Positions 7,038 to 13,934 of a stretch of 32,901 nt of DNA are shown one piece after another (within the stretch, counting starts at the first letter, position 1; every line of letters starts with the position of its first letter). The notes under the pieces are model-generated. The model had not been told where the DNA came from and ran no database searches. It saw only the letters and a list, made by a program, of their open reading frames with translations. Origin of the DNA: a virus. The stretch is from positions 1 to 32,901 of the IMG/VR virus record IMGVR_UViG_3300032116_000805, one strand, 5' to 3'. A program made the position numbers and the translations under genes.

Positions 7038-7074
7038 CGTCCCGACTGTCCCAACTGAGAAAAAGCGTCCCATC
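7038..7074 (+). repeat. Iteron block A (three GTCCCAAC-type units)
   Basis: CGTCCCGAC (7038-7046) and TGTCCCAAC (7047-7055) are in tandem, then TGAGAAAAAG, then CGTCCCATC (7066-7074). Block D at 7284-7320 is its reverse complement with 31 of 37 positions matching, including the GAAAAG spacer, so the arrangement of two tandem units plus one spaced unit is conserved as a unit. Confidence 0.8.
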
Positions 7075-7109
7075 GTCAGCCCATTGGAAAGCTTGCGCTT
7101 TCGTCGTTC

Positions 7110-7134
7110 TTGGGACGTTGGGACGCTTGGGACG
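7110..7134 (-). repeat. Iteron block B (three TTGGGACG units, inverted)
   Basis: Units start at 7110, 7118 and 7127, with spacing of 8 and then 9 bases. Block C is its reverse complement with the same 8/9 spacing and only one changed base across the 25 positions. Confidence 0.8.
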
Positions 7135-7223
7135 CGGTTTGCCTCACATGACGCATGCGCCCGCACACACGAGGGCAGGCGAGCGGGCGAGCGGGCGCGG
7201 CTACACATACGCGCGCGTGCAGC

Positions 7224-7249
7224 CGTCCCAACCGTCCCAACGTCCCAAT
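7224..7249 (+). repeat. Iteron block C (three CGTCCCAA units)
   Basis: Units start at 7224, 7233 and 7241. The block is the inverted partner of block B and runs straight into the AT-rich core that starts at about 7247. Confidence 0.8.
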
Positions 7250-7283
7250 TATCTATTTCAGATAGATATATCAATAAGTTGAG

Positions 7284-7320
7284 AATGGGACACTTTTCGT
7301 CAGTTGGGACGGTTGGGACG
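7284..7320 (-). repeat. Iteron block D (three GTTGGGAC-type units, inverted)
   Basis: ATGGGACAC stands apart at 7285-7293; after TTTTCGTCA come tandem GTTGGGACG units at 7303-7311 and 7312-7320. It mirrors block A across the AT-rich core and the B/C pair. Confidence 0.8.
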
Positions 7321-7400
7321 CTTGCCGCCATTCCTGTTCGCCCATCGCAAAGCCGCGCGAATAAAATATTGCCGGAAATTCAACGGGATGGGGCGGCGGG

Positions 7401-7988
7401 ATGACGAAAAGCGCGCTGAACTCCGATCTTGCTGTGAGTGCGCGGGCCGCCGGCGCGGCGGCTCCGGCCGCCGAGCAGCTCGACTTCCTCGCGCCGGTCG
7501 CGGAGCGGATCAACCGCGCCGACGCCGACGCCATCGCCGCGAACGCGACCGAGGAGCGCAAGCGCGGCCGCCCGAAAGGTGCCGAGAACCTCTCCTCGCG
7601 CCAGCTTCGCGAGATGCTGATCCGGGCCGGAGGCCATCCGCTGATCCACCTCGCGCGCTGGGCCACGATGACGCCGGAGGAAATGGCCAGGCGGCTCGAT
7701 TGCAAGGTTGTCGAGGCGTTCGACCGGCAGGTCGCCATCTGGGACAAGCTCGCGCCTTACGTCGCCGCGAAGCTCGCGCCGACCGACGAGAAGGGCAACG
7801 CGGTGCCGGGCCTGGTGATCAGCATCGGCGACCAGGCGATCAATGCCGGGATTGGCGTGAGTGCGGGCGGCTCGCCGCCCTGGCTCGCGGCCTATCGCGA
7901 TGCCGAGGGGCGCATCATCGACGGTGTGGAAATTCAAGGGGTTAGCGGATCGCGTGCGGAAAGAGCCGATCAGGAAGGCGGATCATGA
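7401..7988 (+). CDS. Candidate small terminase subunit / DNA-binding packaging protein
   Basis: A 195-residue protein starting MTKSALNSDLAVSARAAG. Residues about 50-60 contain an AT-hook-like KRGRPKGAEN, followed by a helical segment (SSRQLREMLIRAGGHPLIHL and PEEMARRLDCKVVEAFD) of the kind found in small terminases and other phage DNA-recognition proteins. It is the first gene after the candidate origin and lies about 800 bases before the large terminase, the normal place for the DNA-recognition subunit of the packaging motor. The assignment rests on position, the AT-hook and size; sequence identity to a known TerS was not checked. The C-terminus is low-complexity. Confidence 0.5.
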   Translation: MTKSALNSDLAVSARAAGAAAPAAEQLDFLAPVAERINRADADAIAANATEERKRGRPKGAENLSSRQLREMLIRAGGHPLIHLARWATMTPEEMARRLDCKVVEAFDRQVAIWDKLAPYVAAKLAPTDEKGNAVPGLVISIGDQAINAGIGVSAGGSPPWLAAYRDAEGRIIDGVEIQGVSGSRAERADQEGGS

Positions 7989-8242
7989 GCCGGATTTGGA
8001 AGCAAGATCAGAGGGTTGCAAAGGCATCAACGGGAGTTGCGCCGACTAGCCGTCGCGCCTCGGCGCGGGGCGGTTCGGCCTCGGATCGCGGAGCATACCC
8101 CCCCCTTCCGCCTCCCCCCCCACCCCCCGGGCGCGCGCGCCCGCGTTTTTGCCTCCCGCCTTGCTGCGATTTTTCGGCCCGCCTCATGTTGGCCGATGCC
8201 CGCGAAAATGAAATTGGCGCGGAAAAACGGGCCGGGGGCTAG
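7985..8242 (+). CDS. Doubtful short reading frame through the C-tract region
   Basis: An 85-codon frame whose ATG overlaps the preceding stop as ATGA. After a plausible start (MSRIWKQDQRVAKASTGVAP) it becomes Arg/Ser-rich, then translates C-tracts into a Pro run, crosses a terminator-like palindrome, and ends without recognisable structure. It may be a real coupled small gene, a decayed one, or no gene at all. The overlap is the only positive evidence. Confidence 0.25.
   Translation: MSRIWKQDQRVAKASTGVAPTSRRASARGGSASDRGAYPPLPPPPPPPGRARPRFCLPPCCDFSARLMLADARENEIGAEKRAGG
8129..8150 (+). terminator. Terminator-like palindrome before the packaging genes
   Basis: GGGCGCGCGCGCCC (8129-8142) is perfectly self-complementary, extends by one pair on each side, and is followed three bases later by TTTTT (8146-8150). 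It can fold as a short GC-only stem with a tight loop, or pair between strands. Runs of 8, 8 and 6 C at 8098-8105, 8114-8121 and 8123-8128 sit directly in front. It probably ends early transcription before the secreted-protein and terminase genes. Confidence 0.5.
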
Positions 8243-8290
8243 CAGGGCGCGGGAAGCCCGGCGCGGCGGCTGGGGGCTGCGGGGATCCTC

Positions 8291-8581
8291 GTGGCGGCTG
8301 CGCTCTCCGGCCTTGCGGGGCAATCCGTCGGCCGCGCTCTCGCGCATGGCTGGTATCCTTACGAGTGCTGCTCGGATCGCGATTGCTACGCCGTGCCGAA
8401 AGAGCGCGTGCGCATCGTGCCCGGCGGCTGGATCATCGACGGATTTGCCGTCAGCCATGGCGAGGCCCGCCCCTCGCCCGATGGCCTGTTTCACATCTGC
8501 CGCACCCAGGACGGCAAGGGTGATCTCATTCGCCCCTACCAGAAGCCGGCCTGTGCCTGGGCGCCGGTGCAGGGAAGCTGA
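8291..8581 (+). CDS. Small secreted Cys-rich protein (HGWYPYECCSDRDC family)
   Basis: A 96-residue protein from a GTG start. It begins with a short hydrophobic leader (AAALSGLAGQSVGRALA) and a likely signal-peptidase site after ALA, then the hallmark HGWYPYECCSDRDC. Further Cys residues follow in ICRTQD and KPACAW, five in all, so disulphides in the periplasm are likely. I recall similar secreted proteins as common in Rhizobiales genomes and their phages, without a known function. The reading frame stays open upstream as far as 8243, with RRLGAAGILV just before the GTG, which would complete a better signal peptide but has no standard start codon. The true start is therefore uncertain. A phage-carried envelope or conversion function is an inference. 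Confidence 0.65.
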   Translation: MAAALSGLAGQSVGRALAHGWYPYECCSDRDCYAVPKERVRIVPGGWIIDGFAVSHGEARPSPDGLFHICRTQDGKGDLIRPYQKPACAWAPVQGS

Positions 8582-8584
8582 GGC

Positions 8585-8794
8585 ATGAAGCGCCAAACCG
8601 TCTCTTTTGGTGAAGCAGCGGCCGGGCTCGAAATGATCCTCGCGTCGCTCAATGGCCGCCCGGTCAACATGCAGCAAACGCTCGATCTCGTGGTCGTCGC
8701 AATGCAGCACCAAATCGCACTGTTGCGCTTTCTCGAGCGCGAGTTCCCCGATGCCGAGAAAATCCGCGATGCCGTGTTCGAGGTGCGCAAGTGA
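8585..8794 (+). CDS. Small unknown protein preceding the large terminase
   Basis: A 69-residue helical protein starting MKRQTVSFGEAAAGLEM, with a hydrophobic but charged middle (TLDLVVVAMQHQIALLRFLE) that looks like an amphipathic helix pair rather than a membrane segment. It starts three bases after the secreted protein's stop, and its own stop overlaps the terminase GTG (GTGA), so the terminase is probably translated by coupling to it. The family is not recognised. A packaging accessory role is possible from position. Confidence 0.6.
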   Translation: MKRQTVSFGEAAAGLEMILASLNGRPVNMQQTLDLVVVAMQHQIALLRFLEREFPDAEKIRDAVFEVRK

Positions 8795-10341
8795 TCTCCT
8801 TCGGCTCCCTCGATGATCGGCTGAAAGGCTACACGGAAGGCGCGGCTTTGCTGCAATCGGCCGGGCCGGTTTCCGATCGCTTCATCCAGTCGCTCGGCGC
8901 GCGCGATCTCCTCAACGGGCCGGTTGGCTCGGGGAAAACCACGGCCTGCATCAAGCGGGCCCTGCTCGCGGCCGTGCGCACCCCGCCGATGATCGGCGAG
9001 CGCGATCCGCAGGGCCGGCCCGTGCGGCGCTATCGCTTGAGCCTGTGGCGCGAGACCTATGCGCAGCTCTGGGGCACCACCATCAAGAGCTGGCAGAAGG
9101 TGCTCAACCCCGACAAGGGCATCGGCGAATGGCAGGGCGCTTCCCCGCGCGCGGCCGTGCATCGCATCACCTTCGAGGATGGCTTCGGCCCGATCCTTTT
9201 CGAGGCGATGTTCTTCGCCTTCGGGGATGATGCCGATCCCGATGATCTCGGCGGCACCGAATACACCGATGCCTATTGCAACGAGCAGGACAAGCTCCGC
9301 GAGGCGCTCTACATCAACCTCGCGCGCTCGGTCGGCCGCTACCCGAACCGGGGAGAGATCGGCCTGCCGGATGACGAGCGCATCGTGCATGGCCGCATCT
9401 TTGGCGATTGCAACGCGCCCGCGCCGGATACGTGGGTTTATCGCGACTGGTGGAGCCCCAAGAAACCGCCGGGCTACCAGCTTTTCCGCCAGCCCGGCGG
9501 CTTTCATGCCGAGGCCGAAAACCTGAAAGCCGTGGGGCGCGGCTATTACAAGCAGCAGCGCGAGGCCAATGCGCACCGCCCGTGGTGGATCCGCGTCAAG
9601 CTCGACAACGAGCCCGGCTTCAACCAGGAGGCCGCAATTGTCTATCCCGATTACGTGGACAGCGAAATGTCGAGCGAAGAGCCGCTTCGCGTCTTCCCCG
9701 AAATCCCGGTCATCATCGGTGCGGATGGCGGCGCGACGCCGGCGGCCGGCCTCCTGCAGGGCATGCCCAACGGGCAGATCCGCACGCTGGCGGAAGTCGC
9801 GCTCGATCGCGGCGACGAGATCACGCTCGGCACGCATCTGCTCGCCATCATGGCGCAGCCGCGCTTCAAGGGTTGCGAATTCTACCTCACGGGGGATGAA
9901 GCCACCTTCGCCGGCGATGACCTGCCCAACGGTTCATGGATCGGCCGGCTCGGCAAAATCCTCGGCCTGAAGCCCAACCGCCCCAGCCTCGGCAACCACG
10001 ACACCGAGGGCCGGCACTTCGCGCTTCGCGATGCGATGAAGCGCCGCGTGGGCAATAACGAGCCCGGCTTCCTGCTCGATGCCAATGCCTGCCCCACCAT
10101 CCGGCGCGGGCTCAACGGCACGTTCAAATATCACGTGACCAAGTTTGGCGAGCGCGGCTCGATCGTGAAGAACCTCGACAGCCATGTCTGCGAGGCCGCC
10201 GAATATGCCGCCGGCGAGCTCGGCCAGAGCCATGCCCGCAAGCGCCGCAACGATCGCCTCGCCGAACGCGCGCAGAAGCGCGCCGAGGCTCAGCGCAACC
10301 CATCGCCCCGCTACAACCCCATCACCCGCAAGCGAGCTTAG
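8791..10341 (+). CDS. terL: Terminase large subunit
   Basis: A 516-residue packaging motor protein that pumps and cuts phage DNA at the portal. The ATPase domain has Walker A NGPVGSGKTTA (Lys49), and the Walker B region is probably near LGGTEYTDAYCNEQD. The C-terminal RNase H-like nuclease domain begins at VIIGADGGATPAAGLL, where the first catalytic Asp sits, with later acidic residues near TGDEATF and HVCEAAEYAAGEL. The basic C-terminal tail may contact the portal. Length and order fit podovirus terminases of the Bcep22/T7-like module. The GTG start overlaps the upstream stop. Confidence 0.9.
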   Translation: MISFGSLDDRLKGYTEGAALLQSAGPVSDRFIQSLGARDLLNGPVGSGKTTACIKRALLAAVRTPPMIGERDPQGRPVRRYRLSLWRETYAQLWGTTIKSWQKVLNPDKGIGEWQGASPRAAVHRITFEDGFGPILFEAMFFAFGDDADPDDLGGTEYTDAYCNEQDKLREALYINLARSVGRYPNRGEIGLPDDERIVHGRIFGDCNAPAPDTWVYRDWWSPKKPPGYQLFRQPGGFHAEAENLKAVGRGYYKQQREANAHRPWWIRVKLDNEPGFNQEAAIVYPDYVDSEMSSEEPLRVFPEIPVIIGADGGATPAAGLLQGMPNGQIRTLAEVALDRGDEITLGTHLLAIMAQPRFKGCEFYLTGDEATFAGDDLPNGSWIGRLGKILGLKPNRPSLGNHDTEGRHFALRDAMKRRVGNNEPGFLLDANACPTIRRGLNGTFKYHVTKFGERGSIVKNLDSHVCEAAEYAAGELGQSHARKRRNDRLAERAQKRAEAQRNPSPRYNPITRKRA

Positions 10342-10350
10342 GAGGCTCCC

Positions 10351-10602
10351 ATGTCCATCTTCAAACGTTGGTTCGGCACATCGGGCAAGGAAAAACAGGC
10401 GGCGGAAATCGCCCGCCGCGAAGCGGAGCGCGCCCGGCGCATCCAGGAAGCGGCGCTGACCAACCCGGCCGACAGCGAAACCTCGCGCTCGGCCGCCGAG
10501 CGTCGGCTTCGTCGCATCGGTGCCATGCGCGGCGTCAGTGGCGCGCGCACCGGCACGGGCGGCACCGCCGCCACCCAGCAGAAGACGCTGCTCGGCGCCT
10601 GA
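10351..10602 (+). CDS. Small charged protein between terminase and portal
   Basis: An 83-residue protein starting MSIFKRWFGTSGKEK behind a perfect AGGAGG. Residues about 12-35 form a strongly charged, Ala-rich helix (KEKQAAEIARREAERARR), likely a coiled coil, followed by a Gly/Thr-rich tail. Small proteins with this kind of layout often lie between terminase and portal genes in podoviruses. The function is unknown; a head-assembly or connector accessory role is inferred from place. Confidence 0.6.
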   Translation: MSIFKRWFGTSGKEKQAAEIARREAERARRIQEAALTNPADSETSRSAAERRLRRIGAMRGVSGARTGTGGTAATQQKTLLGA

Positions 10603-10631
10603 TCGACACACCCAACCGAAGGAGGCGGAGC

Positions 10632-12224
10632 ATGGACCGCGCATGGCTGATTGATCGCCACAACGAGCTGAAAACGCTCCGCCAGCCCGAGGAGCGCCTC
10701 TGGAAGCAGATCGCCGAGCTTCTTCGCCCGGATGATCAGGATTTCCAGGGCAAGACCTCGAACAATTCGGCGATGGACGAAATCCTGGACAGCACGCCCC
10801 TCTACGCGCTCGAGGATTTCACGGGCGGCATGTTCGGCCAGCTCACCAACCCTGCCAACGATTGGTTCGGGCTCGGCATCGCCGACGAGGAGCTGATGCT
10901 CTACCAGCCGGTGAAACAATGGTTCTGGACCGTCAAACAGCGCATCCGCGCCACGCTGGGCCCGACCATGTCAACCTTCTATACCGAGGTTCCAAGCTGG
11001 TTTGCCGATACCGGTGCGTTCGGCATCGGCACGCTCTATTCGGAAGAAGAGATCGGCCGCGGCAGCTTCCTTGATCGCACCATTCCCTTGCGCGAACTCT
11101 ATATCGACACGGACGCGGCCGGGCGCATCAGCGCGGTCCATCGGGAATTCACCTTGCGCGGCCGCCAGGTGCTGCAGCAATTCCCGGGCACGACGAATGT
11201 CAAGGAAGATCGCGAATACACGATCATTCATGCCGTGATGGAAAACCCGGATGCGAAGCCAGGCCGCATCGGTCCGGCCGGCATGGCCTGGGCCTCGGCC
11301 TATGTCTCGCCCGATCTCGTCGAGCTCGAGCGGCGCAGCGGCTACAACGAAAACCCCTATCACAGCATCGCCTGGTCGCGCCGCTCCGGCCGCGTCTATC
11401 CGCGCGGGCCGGGCCATATCGCCCGGCCGGACATGCGCACCCTGCAGGAGATGGAAAAGAACGATCTCATCGCCGATCAGTTCATGGCCGATCCCATGAA
11501 ACTGGTGCATGGCGAGGCCGATTTCACTCCGGCCGACATGGTCCCCGGCGCCCTGCTCATGGGCGGCATGAGCGACCAGGGCAAGCGTCTGGTGGAAGCC
11601 TTCACGCCCAACGGGCAAATGCGGGATCGCGGCCAGCACAAGCAGGAAAAGCGCGCGGCCATCAAGGAGGCGTTCTATTTCTCGGTCATGCAACTCATCA
11701 ACCGGCCGCAGATGACGGCCACCGAGTTCACCGGTTTTCAGGAGGAAACACTCCGCCGCCTCGCCCCGAACCTCGAGCGCATCCAGCAGGGCGGGCTCAC
11801 CCCCTTCATCCTGCGGCGCTTCCGCATCCTGCAGCGGGCCGGCGCCCTGCCGCCGCCCCCGCCGGAACTCGACGGGCAAATGCTCGACGTCGCCTATCTC
11901 TCGCCGCTGGCCAAGGTGCAGCAGATGCAGCAGGCGCGCGCGGCCGATCAGCTTTTCGGACGCGTCATGCAGGCCGCCCAGGTCGATCCGGAAGTGGTCG
12001 ATACCTTCGATATCGACCAGTATATCGCCGTGACCCATCAGGCGAGCGTCGCGCCGCCCTCGCTCCTGCGCTCGCCCGAAGCCATCGCCCAGCGCCGGCA
12101 GCTCCGCGCCCAGGCACAGGCGCAGCAGACCGCGCTCGACCAGGCGAAACAGCAGGTGGAAATCGCCGCCACCGGCGCCCATGCCGCGCAGGCCCAGACA
12201 TTGGCCAAGGGGCGCCCGGCATGA
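10632..12224 (+). CDS. Portal protein (T7-like head-tail connector)
   Basis: A 530-residue protein that should form the dodecameric ring at one vertex through which DNA enters and leaves. It begins MDRAWLIDRHNELKTLRQP, with the family-typical ERLWKQIAELLRP and LTNPANDWFGLGI segments, and contains YSEEEIGRGSF and GPGHIARPDMRTLQEMEK, the latter typical of T7/Bcep22-type connectors. The C-terminal 60 residues are Gln/Ala-rich and helical, as expected for the barrel. The start follows AAGGAGGCGGAGC. The stop overlaps the next gene by ATGA. Confidence 0.9.
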   Translation: MDRAWLIDRHNELKTLRQPEERLWKQIAELLRPDDQDFQGKTSNNSAMDEILDSTPLYALEDFTGGMFGQLTNPANDWFGLGIADEELMLYQPVKQWFWTVKQRIRATLGPTMSTFYTEVPSWFADTGAFGIGTLYSEEEIGRGSFLDRTIPLRELYIDTDAAGRISAVHREFTLRGRQVLQQFPGTTNVKEDREYTIIHAVMENPDAKPGRIGPAGMAWASAYVSPDLVELERRSGYNENPYHSIAWSRRSGRVYPRGPGHIARPDMRTLQEMEKNDLIADQFMADPMKLVHGEADFTPADMVPGALLMGGMSDQGKRLVEAFTPNGQMRDRGQHKQEKRAAIKEAFYFSVMQLINRPQMTATEFTGFQEETLRRLAPNLERIQQGGLTPFILRRFRILQRAGALPPPPPELDGQMLDVAYLSPLAKVQQMQQARAADQLFGRVMQAAQVDPEVVDTFDIDQYIAVTHQASVAPPSLLRSPEAIAQRRQLRAQAQAQQTALDQAKQQVEIAATGAHAAQAQTLAKGRPA

Positions 12225-12523
12225 GCGGCCTGCCCTATTACACCCAATGGTTCGTCGCCCTGTTTCGCAGCCGCCGCACGCATGAGCTCGCGGCCCAGTA
12301 TCGCTGCATTGGCGAGAACAAGCTGCTTCTCGCCGACATCATGAGCCGCGCCGGCGTCTTCGATGTCGCGCCGCGGCCGGGCAATCCGCAGCAGCTCGCC
12401 TTTCAGGAGGGCCGGCGCAGCCTCGCGCTCGAGATCCTGCACCTCGCCCGGGCCGAGCCGCTCGAAATCGAGGCCTTCCTCAAAAACGCCATCCGCCAGC
12501 CCCGAAAGGACCCCTCGCCATGA
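12221..12523 (+). CDS. Bbp19-like phage protein
   Basis: A 100-residue protein matching the pattern of the Bordetella phage Bbp19 family: an N-terminal segment with a Phe/Arg-rich helix (WFVALFRSRR), a middle DIMSRAGVFDV, and the conserved QLAFQEGRRSLALEIL. In such phages the gene sits between portal and scaffold, as here, with ATGA overlaps at both ends. The molecular role of the family is not established; a minor virion or assembly function is likely. Confidence 0.7.
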   Translation: MSGLPYYTQWFVALFRSRRTHELAAQYRCIGENKLLLADIMSRAGVFDVAPRPGNPQQLAFQEGRRSLALEILHLARAEPLEIEAFLKNAIRQPRKDPSP

Positions 12524-13398
12524 CGCAAGAACACCCCAATCCGAACCCCGATGCCGGTGCCGCCGGCGGCACTGGTGGCGCTGGTGCCGGCGCGGCCGGA
12601 ACCCAGACGCAAGGCAGCGATGCGCCGTGGTTTTCCAAGGCCGAACTCGGCCTGAGCCAGGATACGCGGGATTACCTCGCAACCAAGAACTATGGCGGCC
12701 TCGAGGATGCCTTCAAGGCAAAGCGAACGTTCGAGACGCTCGCCCGCGACCGCAATGCCCTGACCGCCCCGGATCCGGCCAAGCTCACCGAATGGGATGG
12801 CTGGACCCGCCTCGGCTGGGAAGCCGATGCCGGCAAGTATGGCGAAAGCGTGCCGGTCTACGAGAAGTTCAAGGGCGATCCGGATTACGAGCCGTTTCAC
12901 GCGGATCTCGTGAAGGCCGCGCACGAGCTCAAGGTGCCGCTCTCCCAGGCCAAGGCGCTCGCCGACAAGGTCGGCGGCCTGTTCCAGGCCCGCAACGAGG
13001 CGCTCGACGCGGCTACCGCGCGCGAGCGGGAAACCCTCGACGCCCAGCTCCGCACCCAGTGGGGCAAGGATTACGACGCCAATGTCGAGCTCGGCCGCCG
13101 CGCCGCAAAGGCCTTCGGGCTCGACAGCCCCGATATGGGCGAGCTCGAGGCCATCATGGGCACGCCGAAATTCGTGCAGGCCTTTCACAAGCTCGGCAAG
13201 GCCATGGGCGAAGACAGGCTCGTCACCACGACGAACCCGGGCGGCGACCCCCGCTCGCCGGAAGCCGCGCGCGCCGAGCGCCAGCGCCTGAAAGCCGACA
13301 GGGATTTCGTCGCTTCCCTCGATGACAACCGCCACCCCCACCACAAGGCCAACAAGGAGCGCTGGCAGAAGCTTATCGACATCGAGGCCGGCGGCTGA
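12520..13398 (+). CDS. Capsid assembly scaffold protein
   Basis: A 292-residue protein with a Gly/Ala-rich disordered N-terminus (residues 10-32), then a charged helical body and no membrane segment. The motifs KTFETLARDRNALTAPDP-like (here KRTFETLARDRNALTAPD) and the AQLRTQWGKDYDANVE region are typical of podovirus scaffolds. It sits between the Bbp19-like gene and the major capsid gene. The protein should fill the procapsid and guide coat assembly, then leave or be removed. The last residues are basic and could bind the coat protein. Confidence 0.8.
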   Translation: MTQEHPNPNPDAGAAGGTGGAGAGAAGTQTQGSDAPWFSKAELGLSQDTRDYLATKNYGGLEDAFKAKRTFETLARDRNALTAPDPAKLTEWDGWTRLGWEADAGKYGESVPVYEKFKGDPDYEPFHADLVKAAHELKVPLSQAKALADKVGGLFQARNEALDAATARERETLDAQLRTQWGKDYDANVELGRRAAKAFGLDSPDMGELEAIMGTPKFVQAFHKLGKAMGEDRLVTTTNPGGDPRSPEAARAERQRLKADRDFVASLDDNRHPHHKANKERWQKLIDIEAGG

Positions 13399-13432
13399 TC
13401 TATCCACCCCGCGCCAATCGAAAGGAAAGATG

Positions 13433-13678
13433 ATGGCCAAGACCAAAGAAACGCCCAATGACGAAGCCCAACGCCTCGCGGCCGAGCAGGCCGCAACCGC
13501 TCAGCAGCTTGACCCTGCCAATATTGGCCCGGAGCCGGACGCTCAGCCGGAGCCGGTTGCCAATCCGTTGCCGATCGACAATCGCAGCCCAGCCGAGATC
13601 CTTGCCGATCCCGGCCGCGCGCTGACCTATGGGGAAATCCTCGATCTCGAGGCGCGGGTGAGGAACGCCGCAGCTTGA
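13433..13678 (+). CDS. Small acidic, Pro-rich unknown protein
   Basis: An 81-residue protein starting MAKTKETPNDEAQRLAAEQA. It opens with a charged helix, passes through a Pro/Glu-rich linker (GPEPDAQPEPVANPLPID), and ends with a short ordered piece (SPAEILADPGRALTYGEILD). Two in-frame ATG codons are adjacent; the second fits the AAGGAA ribosome binding site better. Small proteins of this kind between scaffold and coat genes may be head accessory proteins. The family is not recognised. Confidence 0.6.
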   Translation: MAKTKETPNDEAQRLAAEQAATAQQLDPANIGPEPDAQPEPVANPLPIDNRSPAEILADPGRALTYGEILDLEARVRNAAA

Positions 13679-13934
13679 CAATCCGGGGCAAATCAGCCAG
13701 CCCTTGAAGCCTCGGGAGGAGGCGCGCATCGTCCCTTGATGAGCGCGCCTCTTCTGTCCGCTACCCGGCGCTCCCGACCGGGCCCGACTAGGATGCCGCC
13801 GAATACGGCCGCCGACTGCAGGCGTTAAACGATAGGCGGGCCCGCCATTCTGCACGGTTCGATCCCGTGCGTCTGAGCCGCTACCCGGCCGAAACTGAAC
13901 CAATCCCGTTCACTTTCGATGCCGGAGACATCCC
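13679..13934. other. 256-base untranslated, structured region in front of the capsid gene
   Basis: No confident gene is present. Visible structure: a terminator-like hairpin (13720-13750); a perfect palindrome GGCGGGCCCGCC at 13835-13846; a hairpin CACGG-TTCGATC-CCGTG at 13853-13869 that looks like a tRNA T-arm; and a 12-base direct repeat CCGCTACCCGGC at 13758-13769 and 13878-13889, exactly 120 bases apart. No full tRNA cloverleaf can be drawn. It may be the leader or promoter of the capsid transcript or a small structured RNA. Confidence 0.5.
13720..13750 (+). terminator. Hairpin between head-assembly genes and the capsid gene
   Basis: AGGCGCGC (13720-13727) pairs with GCGCGCCT (13743-13750), with an extra ATC/GAT pairing inside the loop. 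The sequence after it, CTTCTGTCC, has few T residues, so termination would be weak or partial, or the hairpin may stabilise the 5' end of the capsid mRNA. Confidence 0.4.

Larger units (their letters stand above)
6881..7400. other. Candidate phage replication origin region (520 bases, no confident gene)
   Basis: A stretch between the replication genes and the packaging genes with twelve GTCCCAAC-type repeats in four blocks, an AT-rich core at about 7247-7285 in otherwise very GC-rich DNA, and a small inverted repeat TATCT-ATTTC-AGATA within that core. Iterons around an AT-rich unwinding element next to primase and helicase genes are the usual make-up of a phage or plasmid origin. A frame stays open from a GTG at 6877 to a stop at 7404 and is coupled at both ends (GTGA, ATGA), so translation through the region cannot be excluded; its product would read VPTVPT and VGTVGT at the repeats and is otherwise Arg/Ser-rich. 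Confidence 0.55.

Noticed and set aside
7038-7320. CRISPR array
   Set aside because: Units are only 8-9 bases, mostly without spacers, and alternate in orientation.
6672-7331. A leftward protein across the iteron region reading VPTVPT and VGTVGT
   Set aside because: The inverted repeats make both strands read alike; no ribosome binding site or coupling supports it, and it overlaps the Cys-rich gene.
8585-8794. Holin
   Set aside because: The hydrophobic middle contains His, Gln and Arg and looks amphipathic; a better holin candidate lies next to the endolysin.
12403-13458. Long leftward frame opposite the scaffold gene
   Set aside because: Typical open shadow in GC-rich coding DNA; the plus strand has the ribosome binding site, gene order and family resemblance.
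13800-13880. A full tRNA gene in front of the capsid gene
   Set aside because: Only the T-arm-like hairpin fits. The following CGTCTGA has no matching 5' acceptor strand, no D-arm is visible, and the palindrome where the anticodon arm should be leaves no seven-base loop.
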